In this document: one piece after another, positions 10,271-21,738 of the stretch
Layout: each line of letters begins with the position of its first letter
How positions within the stretch are numbered: the stretch's first letter is position 1
NCBI GenBank assembly: GCA_001600635.1
Contig: BCKL01000037.1
Span: forward strand, 92,185 to 156,184
DNA from: Leucosporidium creatinivorum
Taxonomy: Eukaryota; Basidiomycota; Microbotryomycetes; Leucosporidiales; Leucosporidiaceae
Direction: 5' to 3'
Length of the DNA stretch: 64,000 bases
The notes under the pieces: generated by a model
The model's input: the letters and a program-made list of their open reading frames with translations, nothing else
The model's database searches: none
Told to the model about the DNA's origin: nothing
Position numbers and translations under genes: made by a program

Positions 10271-11523
10271 ATGGCATCTGAGCAGACCTACATCATGATC
10301 AAGTGCGTTGATATAGTCTGTAGCGTTCGCGTTATTGGAGCTGACCAATATCTCCCTACAGGCCTGACGGCGTCAACCGCGGTGCGCTTTCGCCGGTCTC
10401 CTTCCTTCGCCGCGACTACTTCTCTTACTCACGCTTCTCTGTGACATTACAGGTCTCGTCGGAGAGATCATCGCCCGCTTCGAGAAGCGCGGCTACAAGC
10501 TCGTCGCCCTGAAGATGGTCACCCCCACCGTTGAGCACCTCGAGAAGCACTACGACGACCTCAAGTCCAAGGGCTTCTTCGCCGGTCTCATCAAGTACAT
10601 GGCCTCGGGTGCGTTCTGACATCTCGCTTTGATCTCATGCGGTCGTTGGAGTCGAGGAAGCGGTGGAGGAGCAGCTCGGCGGACGTTAGCTTCGGGTCTT
10701 GCTCCGTACGCGAGGAGTCATGGTCGAGGTGCAGTGCTGCAGAGTCACTCTGTATCATTCGCACTATCATATCTGCAGTCCCCGCCCTCCGCAGCCCACG
10801 ACTTTTGTCTCATTCTCTTGTCGCCGAAGCTGACCTCTCGCCGACCTACAGGACCCGTCGTCTGCATGGTCTGGGAGGGCAAGGACGTCGTCAAGACCGG
10901 CCGCGTCATCCTCGGAGCCACCAACCCCCTCGCCTCCGCCCCCGGAACCAGTGAGTTCAGTTTTCGGCGTTCGATTTGAGAATGGAAACTGACCTGCCCT
11001 GCTTTCACAGTCCGTGGTGACTACGCCATCGATGTCGGACGCAACGTCTGCCACGGAGTGAGTGGTTGCTCATTCGTGGGGAGCTTCCCGTTGGTCTGCG
11101 AGTCGAAATTGGGCTTTCGGGCTCGGCGTCGGCTTGGGGGGCTCGGGAATGTCCCTCTCAGGTCGAGATTGGTCTCAGCTTACTAACATGTCCTTTTGCA
11201 CACAGTCCGACGCCGTCGACTCCGCGAAGCACGAGATCGGACTTTGGCGGGTCACGCTGGCTCAGCCCGTTGCGAATTTCGCTAACCTCGTGTTCCTCAC
11301 TTTCTGCCCTACAACACTCCGTCAACGCAACTACAATATGCTCCTCTACACCTCTTCACTACTATCGTGCACTTTCCGTCCTCAGGTTCCCCGAGGGACT
11401 CAACCAGGTTCGTTTCTCGCGCTCTCTCGGCGCTCTTCGCCTCACGACCCACAGAGAGCTTCGCTGACCGTATTTGATGTACAGTACACCCTTGCTTCGG
11501 CCCAGTGGGTCTACGAGGCGTAA
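10271..11523 (+). CDS. YNK1: Nucleoside diphosphate kinase
   Basis: Transfers the terminal phosphate of ATP to nucleoside diphosphates in the cytosol through a phosphohistidine intermediate. Eight exons give a 151-residue protein, the normal length. It starts [18 protein letters not shown], has [17 protein letters not shown] with the catalytic His at about residue 117, and ends ASAQWVYEA. Six introns are GT-AG. The intron at 11247-11385 has to be GC-AG (TTTG|GCGGGT ... CTCAG|GTTCCC) to give the invariant GLWF; reading on to the nearest GT (after TTTGGCG) would break that motif. The first exon is 32 nt, a usual layout for highly expressed fungal genes. Family assignment is certain; only the 5' UTR and the choice of GC donor rest on inference. 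Confidence 0.95.
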
Positions 11524-11845
11524 ATGTGGCTACTTCACTGCAACCACGATCGCCTAAAGCACTCAGACCGACCCTTTGTGCTTGCCAGCTCTCTAGCGCA
11601 ACGAGGGCCTCCCTTTGACGGTGACACAGCTTTGGACGCTCTGGAGAGTTGCACAGGTACACTACGCTTAGGCTCGAAGCTCTGCGGACAGCTCGAGTTC
11701 GACTGCTCTCACCAAGCTTGCGCCGAAGTCTGCTCGTCGCTCATCTTTCTTCGCCTGACCCTCGAGCTCTCACCTGCTCTCATCCGAACGGAGACGCTGC
11801 ATACTGAACAAACGAGTCTTGCAGGATTCACCAACGAACCCGAAT
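11524..11845. other. Convergent intergenic region
   Basis: 3' flanks of the kinase gene (plus) and of the MFS permease (minus). Nothing further was recognised; no strong terminator-like hairpin was seen. Confidence 0.55.
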
Positions 11846-14556
11846 CTACACCTCCCCCCTTGCCTCCTCCCTCTTCCCACCCTCCTTTGCAGCCAGCACC
11901 TCCTCGACCCTCTCCCTCTTCTCATCGCCCTCGCGGTAATGCGTCTGCGATTGGACGTGCTCCGTGAGCCATGTCGACTTGGAAATGTCGCCGTCGAGGA
12001 GCCACCAGAGCGGGATGAGGAGCACGATGGCGACCGAGATGAGGCCGATGGCGGCTTTGAACGGCTTGATGTAGCGAGGTCCGTAGTCGGCTGTTGTGGG
12101 TAGTGGTGAGAAGGGTGCGTGAGCGTGGGGGCGGGGGAGGGTGGAGGGAAAGGGAGGGAGTCGAAGGTCAGCTTCGGCGCCCAGTTTGAGAGGGAGGGAA
12201 ATCGCGAACAGCGGAATAGTTGAGGGCCAAGGATACCAGAGAGTTGAGCGCTAGCGTTGTGCAATCCGATGCCGAGGGCTGCTCCAGCTGTACCGCGAAG
12301 AGCCTGCACTCGGCGAGGCCACAGGGAAGGGTAGGCGACGCCCGCGGCGGCGGTGACGAGAAGGAGGGCAAAGTACCTCACGCCGGGCTCCTTCCGAGTG
12401 AGGAGAATAACGTAGCCGACGATGACGAGGAGCTCCACTGTAGAAGGGAGGGATCAGCAGATGAAGGGAGTTCGGCGAAGGAGTGAGGACGAACTGAAGA
12501 TGATCAATGGGAAGGCGTTGACGATGCGACGAGAGAGGAGAAAAGAGCACAGGCAGAGGAAGAGGATGGTGGCCGCCGCGGGAGGAATGTTGAGTAGATT
12601 GGCTCCGGCCGAGGTGGTGAAGCCTGCGGGAGGAGAAGGTGAGCGCTTGCGCCCAGGGACTGGCAAAGTCTGTAGCTCGGTAGCTCACCAAGATCCTTAA
12701 TGACCTGAGGTAGTACCAGTCCGATACCGTATCCTCCGACGCCATGCAACACCCAGAACGAGGTGAACAAGACGTAAGAAGGATCTCGGAAGATCGCCAG
12801 AGTCTCGCGAAGGTTGAAGGTGTGGCCTGTAAGCTCGTTGGGACTGTCCTTGTGGAGCCAATTTCGTATCGTCTGTACCTCGGCGAGCGATAGCCACTTG
12901 GAGGTCTGTTAAACTGTCAGCGATGATTCGGCGAAGACGAAGGGAGGGCTTACTGAGGGAAAGTCGGGCATGACCCACCATGTTGCAGCACCAGTGAGAA
13001 GAGGAATGATCCCCTCAATGATGAAGAGCTGCACGAGAGGGCAAGGGAGTTAGCTGAGCACCTTTACCAATCGCCGAACTTGGACTCAGGAGCTTACCCA
13101 ACGCCAACCAGCGAATGACGGTTTGTTGGTGAAAGAGATGGCGTAGGCGAGGAATCCGGATGCCGCTCCAGCGGCCGCGCCAGCCATGTAGAGGCCAAGA
13201 ATACGAGGAGCGACTGCGAGGATGAACGCCGAGGTGAGCGCTGAGCCTGAACGTCGTTCGGCTCATAAGACCTACGTTGCTGGGGGTTGTACCAGAAAGA
13301 GAAGAAGTACACCAGGCAAGGAAAATAGCTGTTGGAGTAGTGGGGCGAGGTCAGCTCGCTGCAGCTGAGGAGGTGTCGGGAAGAGCCCGCCGAGCAGCCA
13401 GCAAAACGGTGTCGACATCAGATATCGGACGGCTCCGTATCTGTGTAGGGAGGCCGAAAGAGTCTGAACCTACCCAGCTTCAGCTGCACCTAGCAGGACT
13501 CGAACGGTGATGAGCCCGGCGTAGTTCTTGACGGCGGCGGCGCCTGCTCGGGAGAAGAGCAAAAGTCAGAGCTTGTTGAGCTGGGGTGCGGTGCTTCGAC
13601 GCACAGATAGTGATGACAGCCCAAGTGCACATGATCCGAGTGATCTGGTGCGGGAGACCGGTCAGTTTTGACGAGGAGAAGCGCGCGCCGGAACCCAATC
13701 TCGGCGCAAGCGGGAGGAGGAGACGATGGGGGGTTGGAGCCGCCCGATCCTCCCTCGGCGCAACAGGGCTCAGCGAGTAAAGTTGCTAGACAGTGCCGTG
13801 CAAGAGGAGCACACAGAAACTCGCACTCACCCAGCCGGAAGGTCGGAACAGCTTCACCATCGGCGTACTCAACGGCTCAAGAAATAGGTAGGTATACGAA
13901 AAGCACGCTATCACCTGCGCGCAGCCGCAAGATCAAGTTGAATCAGGTCAGTCTGGCAATCCGGAAAGCGCCAGCTCGAAAGGATCAGCTCGAAAGCGCC
14001 AGCCCGAGTGCGCCGAGCTCGGAGAAGCTTATACTCACCCAAGTCCACTGCTGGGGCGTCAACTTGAGCTCTTGTTTCAGCGAATGGCCTGTCTCGCTGT
14101 TCATGACTCCCGCTGGAGACAATACAGAATCAGTTTGAGCTGTCAAGCGAGCCGAAGGAGGGAAGTCCGAACTCTTGCGCCGAAGGAAACAGAGGGCGCA
14201 GGCAGTCACTTACCATTCGAGATGTTCCCCACGTCGACTCGCATGACCATGTATGACCAGTAGCAAAAGGGAAGGATCCTCCAGTCGATTCGGCGCAGCA
14301 GCTTCTTCTCGTCGACGTTCTACGAGACGGCCGGGACGGACACAAAAGTCAGTTCGTGTCGCTGGTGCAGCTCGAGATGAACTGCCGGAACTCGAAAGGA
14401 ATTTCTCACCGTCTGCAACACCTCAACAGCAGCTTCCACGCCTGTAGCTGGGCTCGAAAGGCTGCTCTTCTCCGAGCGGTCGAGCGTCACATTGTCGGCG
14501 GGAGCTGTAGCCTCGTTGTTGAGCCGAAAGGCGGTCACTTCGGGGACTGTAGCCAT
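11846..14556 (-). CDS. MFS permease, anion:cation symporter (Dal5-like) family
   Basis: ATG at 14556, TAG at 11848-11846, about eleven exons, roughly 500 residues. Family marks in order: an N-terminal cytosolic tail; DWRILPFCYWSYMVMRVDVG at helix 1; a loop with SLKQELKLTPQQWTW; RILLG-type motif here as RVLLGAAEAGYFPCLVYF; SFWYNPQQR; helices through GLYMAGAAAGAASGFLAYAI; LFIIEGIIPLLTGAATWWVM; WLSLAEVQTIRNW; and the C-terminal half with GIGLHNASAQLSGILGPQLF. Known substrates of this family are organic anions (allantoate, nicotinate, cysteine, sulfonates). The substrate here is unknown, but MET17 and two 2OG oxygenases are close by. The segment 13530-13876 has an inverted partial copy at 19782-20130. 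Confidence 0.88.
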
Positions 14557-15267
14557 CTTATGAGATGTGAAGAAGCGGTGAAAAGAGCACGCAGAGCTGT
14601 CGAGAGCGGAGAACGGGACTTCGGCAAGGTCACATCGGCGCTTCGAAAGGCGTCAGAGCAGCCAATTCTAGGCGAAAGCACGTCTATCGAGATAAGGTCT
14701 CCGAGGATTGGCGCTTTCCTGCAGCGTGGAGCGAGTGATAAGATGGCTAGCCGGGTGGGGCGAGAGGAAGAAGCTTCGCGCTGGAATTGTCTGCTTCATC
14801 TCTCCCTTTGCCTGCTCTTCTTCTGCTCGCTCTGCGCCTTCATCAGCTTGCTCGAGAGGTCAGATGATGTGCTCTCTTCAGCGGCAGCATCCGACCTCCC
14901 GACTTGCCCTTCTCTTGGCCCCTTCCCGCCCGCTCAGAGCACACCATCGCTTGCTCCAAGTCTCTCATTCTCCCTGCTCTTGCACGTCCGCTGCCAATCG
15001 GGAAGCTCGGAAACGCAATCCCGGGTCTCTGTATCGACATGCATTCGCCAATCAAAGCGGGGACAAGTGGAGGCGGCTTACTGACCAGCAGGGGATCACG
15101 CCTTTTCGCTCGGCCTTCCCTCATGCCGGCGCTGGGATGCTAGTGGGTCAGCCCCGTTTCTGCTGGAGAGTTACCAACTTGTGCTTCTACCACTACACCA
15201 GCTCTTGAGCCTCTCTAGACCCCCCTCTACCTCCCCCACCGCCATCGCCGAGTTCTGCACTTCCAAC
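14557..15267. other. Divergent intergenic region
   Basis: Shared promoter space of the permease (minus) and the first 2OG oxygenase (plus), which would allow co-regulation. CT-rich tracts occur shortly before the oxygenase ATG. No individual operator can be named. Confidence 0.5.
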
Positions 15268-17118
15268 ATGTCGTCTGCCTCGTCTCCCTACCCTCACATC
15301 GAGCCTTATGTCCGCCCTGAGCCGACGAAAGAGAACCTCGAGTATGCTCCCCTTGCCGCTCTAGACCTCTCGAAGGTCAAGGACTGGAATAAGCCCGAGG
15401 GGAAAGCGGAGCTCGTCCAAGATCTTCGCCGAGCAATTGAAGAGGTCGGCTTCTTCTACGTCGTCGGGCACGGCATCGACGACCTTGACGTGCGCCGTCA
15501 GCTCGCTTTGGGTGAGTTGTAGCTTCCTCTTCATCTCGCACTCGGCTGACCCAGTCTCGTCCCCAGCCTCCTCCTTCTTCCAGCTTCCTCTTGAGAAGAA
15601 GCTCGAGCACCCTTGCGATTTCGCCGTAAGTTTTCGACGGTCTGTATGGTTGTCGAGTGGTTCTCTGCTGACTCTCTCCCTCTCGCTTCCCTCTCGCAGA
15701 CCGGTCGCTACTTCGGATACCGATACCCCAAGGAGACCTACGGCGACACGGGTATCCGCAGTGGTATTCAGATGTGGAACACGCCCAAGGACACTGCCGT
15801 CCTCGCTGACGAGTATCTCGAGACCGACCTCTTGAAGGTGAGCGCCAAGCCTCTTCGCCGAAGCCGGAAGTGTCGACCAAGACTTGCAGTCTCGTCAGCG
15901 GGTTATGCAAAGCACTGACTCCGCTTCTCTACAGCCTCACCGTGCGGAGATCAAGGCGTTCCAGGAGCAAGTACACGCTCGCATCCTCACCCCCGTGCTG
16001 AAGCTGTTCGCTCTTCTCCTCGAGCTGCCCGAGACCTACTTCTCTGAGGTGAGTCAACAGAAGAAGAATGCTGTCGCGCGGTCATTGACGCTGAGCAACC
16101 CTGTTCCCCTACAGCCGCACGCTTTCGACAAGGCTTCGGAGGACCACCTTCGCTACGTAGGCTGGCTACGCTCTTCCATTTGCTGTCTTGCTGACTCTGG
16201 AGTCCTCTTTAGATGAACTACTCTCCTCACACACCCGAGGAGTACGCTCAGATCAACGGTCAGATGGTCAAGGTGAGCCGAGCTGTCGCACCCCTTCCTC
16301 GGCGTTCGCTGACGGTGCTCTCCCGATGCTCGCAGGGACACACCGACTTTGGTCAGCTCTCAGACGGCTTTGCAAACTCGGCCCCGAGTCGAGATGGGAC
16401 CGCTGCTGACTGCCATCCTCTTTCCCGCGCTCCCCCAGGCCTCCTCACCATCCTCTTTCCTCAAGCCGTCAGCGGCCTGCAGGTGCAAACCGCTCCCGGC
16501 GAGTACAAGTGGGTGAAGTATATTCCTGATCATGTCGTCGTCAATGTGAGTTCTTCTCATTTCACCCACGGAAGGTCTCCTCCTTCGACTGTCATGCTCG
16601 GTGCTAACCTTTGACACCCTCTCTCGCTAGACGGCTGAGGTCTTGACCTACATCACCGGCGGCTACGTCAAGTCAACCGTCCATCGAGTAATTCGTCCCC
16701 CTCGTGAGTACCCTCAAGCCACTCAGACGACCGAGCTGACGCTCCTTCGATCGCAGAGGACCAAGCCAACATCGACCGCCTCGGCCTGCTCTACTTCTCT
16801 CGCGTCGCCAACGACTACGACGTCGAGATCGCTCCTTCGCCTCTTCTCAAGCGTCTCGGTCTGTACAAGGCTGATCCCAACCCTCCCAAGGGACTCGGTG
16901 AGCTGAACTCCGACCGCCGAGCCCTTCGCCGATCTGACTTCTCTTTCGCAGAATGGGGACGTGAGCGCGTCAAGCACACTCACCTCAAGAAGGTCATTGA
17001 GGTCAACACTCCTGTCGAGGCTTTCAAGCTACGCGGCGGCCAATATGAGGTGAAGCTTGACTACGCTTCGCCCGCGCCCGACTCGGCGATCAAGCCCTCG
17101 AGCGCGATTGCCGTTTGA
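15268..17118 (+). CDS. 2-oxoglutarate/Fe(II) oxygenase, isopenicillin-N-synthase-like
   Basis: ATG at 15268, TGA at 17116-17118, about ten exons, roughly 350 residues. The N-terminal DIOX_N part has LSKVKDWNKPEGKAELV and EVGFFYVVGHGID. The middle has TGRYFGYRYPKETYGDTG. The catalytic core has GHTDFG (first His and Asp of the iron triad), LLTILFPQAVSGLQV, and the distal His in STVHRVI, with IDRLGLLYF in the place of the usual R-x-S co-substrate motif. All three iron ligands are present, so it should be active. The family hydroxylates, desaturates or cleaves small molecules; the substrate cannot be read from the sequence. It lies about 300 bp upstream of MET17 in the same direction and diverges from the permease. 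Confidence 0.9.
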
Positions 17119-17417
17119 GCTCAGTTGATAGTGGATCTATGTATTGAATGCAATCGTTTCTTATCAGTGCCAATTCTGCTGTACTTGGGAGCAAGAGAAG
17201 CCTTCGCCGAGGAATTTCGCCGCCTGCCTCGGTGAAGCTGTAGCTCGATTTGACCTGTCGAAAAAACGGGTCGGCCGTACGATTGCTTTATGTGGCGTCC
17301 CCCGCACTCGATCAGCTCGTGCAAATCACACCAAAAGGCGTCGTCGCGCCGGCCGGTTGGACAAGCTCCAGCGCGGGTTGACTTCCTGCTTGCTCCTCGC
17401 TACTCTGCTTCATCACG

Positions 17418-19574
17418 ATGGGCTCGCTAGCAGCACAGATCACTGATGCACCAGAGCGTGCTTTCGAGACGTGAGTAGTGCTCTACAACTCGAAGGCGGA
17501 CCTCCGCTGACCTTGCCCCACCCTCCACAGGTCGACGATCCACGCTGGCCAGCGACCAGATCCTACGAATCGCTCCGTAGCTGTAGGGATATTTCCGAGC
17601 GTTTCATACCGCTACGAGTCGGCTCAGCACATCGAGGACATCGCGAACTTCCAGACGAAGGCTTACCACTACTCGTTCGCTCCTTCTCTCCCTCCGTCTC
17701 TAGTGCTTCGCTGACCGTCCTCACCACCCTCTTACGATGTTGCATGTCAAAGGCGCATCGCCAATCCTACCAACACTGTCTTCGAGGACAGGATGACCGA
17801 GCTCGAAGGGGTAAGGAGCACTTTCGACCTCGGCCAACGCTTCGCTGGTCGCTCTGGACAACAGGATTACTTTCAATGGCTCTGTTACTGATCCTCGCCG
17901 GCTCGCAGGGCATCGGCGCTATCGCCACGGCAAGCGGGCAAGCAGCGACCCTGGTCGCCCTCCTCGCCATCGCCAAAGCCGGAGACTCATTTGTTGTATC
18001 TACCAAGCTGTACGGCGGCTCAGCACATCAGTTTAATGTCTTCCTCCCCCGCCTCGGTATCACCGCACGCCTCGTCGAAGGCAACAACCCAGCAGACTTC
18101 GAAAAAGCAATCGACGAAACTACGAAGGGAATCTTTGTTGAAAGCATTACCAACCCTCTGCTTGAGGTCATGAACATTCCTGGACTCGCCGAGGTCGCCC
18201 ACCGCAACGGTGTCCCCCTCATCGTCGATGTGAGTCTAGTTTCGGCGCTCGGTAGGGGTTCGGCGCTCACTTCTTGCCTTCGCAGAACACCTTTGGCTGC
18301 GGAGGGTACCTCATTCGACCTCTAGATCTTGGAGCAGACATGTTAGCTGCTGTTCACTGCTCTCGGCTTGTCCTGAGCTGACCTCGCTCTTCCTTCGCAG
18401 CATCGTCGAATCGGCGACGAAATGGCTCGGCGGGTATGGCCGAATCCTTCGAGCTTTCATCCTCGTTCGTCCCGCTCACAGTTCCCCTACAGACATGGAG
18501 TGACCCTCGGCGGAGTCGTCGTCTCCGGCGGCAACTTTGAATGGGCTGGCAACCCTCGCTTCCCCGAACTCAACGAGCCGTTCGCCGGCTACCACGGAGT
18601 TATCCTCACCAAGCAGTTCGGTCGACACGCCTTTCTCGCCAAGATGCGCATGGAGACCCAGCGCGAGATGGGCGCCACCATGTCAGCTCATTCGGCCTTC
18701 CAGATTCTTCAAGTGAGCCGAACCGAGCCGAGCCCGCTTCTCTCACCCGAGCCAGCTCTTGCAGAGGCAGGGGTTGAAGCCTGGGACGACACATCTTGTT
18801 TTCACCCGTCACTGACACCAGATTCGCTCTACAGGGCCTCGAAACTCTCCCCCTCCGAGTCGACCGACACACCTCCAGCAGTTTGACTCTCGCTCGATGG
18901 CTTGAGGCTCACCCCAAAGTCCTCTGGGTGTCTCATCCTTCGCTCGAATCGCATCCTTCCTACGCATTTGCGCAGAAGATGCTGAAGCGTGGAAGCGGTG
19001 GGATGCTGGCGTTCGCGATGAAGCCCGTGGGAGAGAAGCCGAGCGATATAGTCGCTCAGGAGCTGATAGATGCTACTTTGCTATGTAGTCATGCCCCGAG
19101 CATTGGAGTGAGTCCATCCGTTGCATTATCGGGCTCTCTGGGACGCTCGACAAGCCTGTAACTGATCCTGCGTCGCCTCTTTTCCCTCCGCCGAGCAGGA
19201 CGTCCGCACGCTCATTGTGAGTGGCTGCTGGCTGCGTACTGACTTCGAAACACGTCTGACTGAGTTAACCTACATCTGCTTTACGCTTCCAGGTCCACCC
19301 CTCTCGTACAACTCACCGCCAGCTCACGAAAGAGCAACTCCTCGTCAACGGCTGTTCGCCCGAGCTCATCCGCGTCAGCGTGGGACTGGAGAACATCGAC
19401 GACATCATTGCTGGTGAGTCGGACTCTCTCTCTGTGGCCTCGCGTACCAGTGAGGGTGCTGTAGCTCAAGACGAGCAAGGGAGGGCAGCTCGGCGTTCCC
19501 TTCGGAGCTCTCGCTGATCCTTGAACGTGCTCGCAGACTTCAAGCAGGCTATTGAGAAGTTACGTAGTATGTAG
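17418..19574 (+). CDS. MET17: O-acetylhomoserine sulfhydrylase (Cys/Met metabolism PLP enzyme)
   Basis: Makes homocysteine from O-acetylhomoserine and sulfide in the cytosol, the sulfide-fixing step of fungal methionine/cysteine synthesis. About eleven exons, about 440 residues. Seen in order: STIHAGQRPDPTNRSVAVG; YSRIANPTNTVFEDRM; GIGAIATASGQAATLVAL; TKLYGGSAHQFNVFLPRLGI; GIFVESITNPLLEV; NTFGCGGYLIRPLDLGAD; the PLP lysine in ESATKWLGGHG; and the tail IRVSVGLENIDDIIADF. One intron near 17679-17757 ends in ...GTCAAAG, an AAG acceptor, which is needed to give YSRIANPTN. Start ATG at 17418 gives the usual short N-terminus. Paralogues of this family (cystathionine gamma-synthase and -lyase) fit less well because of the FxxKxYH-like N-terminal region. 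Confidence 0.93.
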
Positions 19575-20408
19575 GTAGTACATATGTAACGCGCAGATAC
19601 AGCTCTGATCTGCAAGCGACCAACGACGAGCCCGGCTCGGCGCAAACTCGGCGACGGCCAGGCAAGCTAACGAGGTCATCGAGTCCCCGAGCTCCGATGT
19701 GAGCTTGTGATGTCGTGTAGAAGTGGTATGCAGAAGCTCTGAAGGCCATCAAGAGCCGAGTACAGCGCCTAGAGATGACTTGGTTTCTCGAGCCGTTGAG
19801 TACGCCGATGGTGAAGCTGTTCCGACCTTCCGGCTGGGTGAGTGCGAGTTTCTGTGTGCTCTTCTTACACGGCACTGTCTAGCAACTCTACTCGCCGAGC
19901 CCTGTTGCGCCGAGGGAGGGTGGGGTGGCTCCAACACCCATCGTCTCGCCCTCCCTCTTGCGCCGAGATTGGGTACCGGCGCGCGCTTCTCCTCGTCAAA
20001 ACTGACCGGTCTCCCGCACCAGATCACTCGGAGCATTTGCACAGAGTCTGAAATCGCTACGTGTACGTTGCAAGACTCAGAGCAGCTCGTCAAACTCTGA
20101 CTTTCGCTCCCCCGCGAGCAGGCTTCGGCGCAAGTTTGGCAAGTTCAGCCAAGCTCAAGCTGTCCGGAGAGCTTCGATCCTAAGCGCAGTGCACCTGTGC
20201 AGCTCTTCGGAGCATCCAGCGCTGTTCCGCTCCCGACGAGAGGCCTCTTGCGCGCTTGAGAGCTCGCAATGGAGCGAGAAAGGTCGCCCAAAGAGTCAGT
20301 CAGAGTCCTTTAAGCGATCGCGGTTGCAGTAGAATAGCCAGATTTACGCCTCGTAGACCCGCGGCCGAAGCTGTACCTCGATGAAACCCCGTCCATAGCG
20401 TCTCCACC
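19575..20408. other. Intergenic region with permease gene relic
   Basis: 3' flank of MET17 and 3' flank of the minus-strand oxygenase. Its centre (19782-20130) is the degenerate permease copy. The rest shows no gene. Confidence 0.6.
19782..20130 (+). pseudogene. Inverted partial copy of the 11846-14556 MFS permease
   Basis: The stretch from TTCTCGAGCCGTTGAGTACG onward matches the reverse complement of about 13530-13876 of the permease gene. Identity over the best 258 bases is about 94% by eye (roughly 16 differences). The copy includes the end of one permease exon (PLSTPMVKLFRPSGW), the whole following intron, the next small exon (degraded after ITRS) and the intron after it. Because introns are kept, this is a DNA-level duplication and not a processed copy. 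No other permease exon was recognised beside it, so it cannot encode a transporter. Confidence 0.85.
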
Positions 20409-21738
20409 TCAAACCGCCGCGACCCAGCTCTTCGGATCCGGCCCTCCCAAGGAATCCACCTCGGGGCCGTACCACTTCCTCCAGGTCACCTCCTGACTCC
20501 TCGTCATCCCCCTCCACGCTGCCATCCCAAACACCCTCTCAATCAAATCGCCCTTGACCACCGCACTAACCACCGCGGCCCTCTTCTTCGCTGCCTCGAC
20601 GAGTACAGGATGGAGTTGCTCCGGTTTTAGAGGAGTGAGAATGGCGTCGAGGGGTGGACAGAAGAAGAAGGGGATGGATAGACGAGCGGAGGTGGCGGTG
20701 GGAGGGGTGGGGAGCACTCGGTGCGTGGTGGAGGGGTAGGTGCCGCTGCTGAGGTTCTCGATGACTTGGCCGACGTTGATGACTAGGGAGTAAGGTCGAG
20801 GGGTGACGTCGATCCATGAACCGTCCCAGGCTTGCACTTGGAGACCGCCAGTGTTGTCTTGAGCGAGCACTGCGAGGGGGGGGGGTCAGCGCTGAGCGAC
20901 AGCCTCGGTGTCCATTTCGAGCTCCTCGGTGTCCATTTCGAGCTCACAAGTCAAACCACCTCCATCACGATGTGCTCCTACACCGGAGCCTTCCCTTGCG
21001 TCGATCACAGGAGGATACCTCGCCACCTTCATCCTGCTGTAAGGCGGCCGACTCGGGTCGCTCGGCTTGAAGGCATCAACGATGAGCTCGGATTGAGGCG
21101 TGAGGGAGGCGCCGATGAGAGCGATCAACTCATTGGCGAGGGTCTCGCACAGAGCTCGGTACTCTCTGATGGTCGTTTCGAGCTCGGGGAAGGAGGCGGA
21201 GGGGTAGAGGTTAGGGCCGTAGAGCGAGAGCTCGATGGGAGGTGCCGAGGGCGTGCCGACTGGAGGAGGGGGGTAGTCGACAATCGGAAGAGAGTCAGGC
21301 CTGTGGCAAGCGAGCGAAGGGTCAGCGATCTCGTCTTCGGCTGAGGCGAAGCAAGCGCCGAGCTCACCCCAGATCAATCTGCTCGCGAAGGTCGCTCTTC
21401 CCCTGCGTAGTCTCACTCCCAACGCCAGAATAACCTCGAAGATGCCTGCTCTTGGTGATGTGAATCGCTTCCTTCTCGGCTTGAGGGAGAGCGAAGAAGC
21501 GCTCGCCGTCGGCGAAGACCTTGTCCCAGGCGGCTCGCCATCCAGGTAGATTCTGTAAGGGACACCAGCTCAGTGCAGACCTAAGAATGTACTCCAGCAT
21601 GCTCACCGACTCGATATCATCGAGGTAGATGAAGCCAACGGTGGAGAGCGAGTCCTGGAGCTGCTTGGCGAACAGCTCCGGCGTGGCTTTGGCGACAGCG
21701 TACGAGAGCACAGGGAGCGAGGTAGCAGTCACCGCCAT
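20409..21738 (-). CDS. 2-oxoglutarate/Fe(II) oxygenase, second copy type
   Basis: Start chosen at ATG 21738 (MAVTATSLPVLSYA); an in-frame ATG at 21966 would overlap the divergent promoter. Stop TGA at 20411-20409. Four exons, about 360 residues. Features: GFIYLDDIES, HLRGYSGVGSETTQGKSDLR, the iron ligands in GAHRDGGGLTLLAQD and STTHRVLP, and the 2-oxoglutarate arginine in ARLSIPFFF. It is clearly of the isopenicillin-N-synthase-like superfamily but distant from the oxygenase at 15268. One intron holds a 21-nt direct repeat (20904-20945) and a C10 tract beside its acceptor. Substrate unknown. Confidence 0.88.
20904..20945. repeat. 21-nt perfect tandem repeat, two units, intronic
   Basis: Positions 20904-20924 and 20925-20945 are identical (each begins CTCGGTGTCCATTTCGAG). 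They lie inside an intron of the 20409-21738 oxygenase gene, so they do not alter the protein. Confidence 0.85.
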
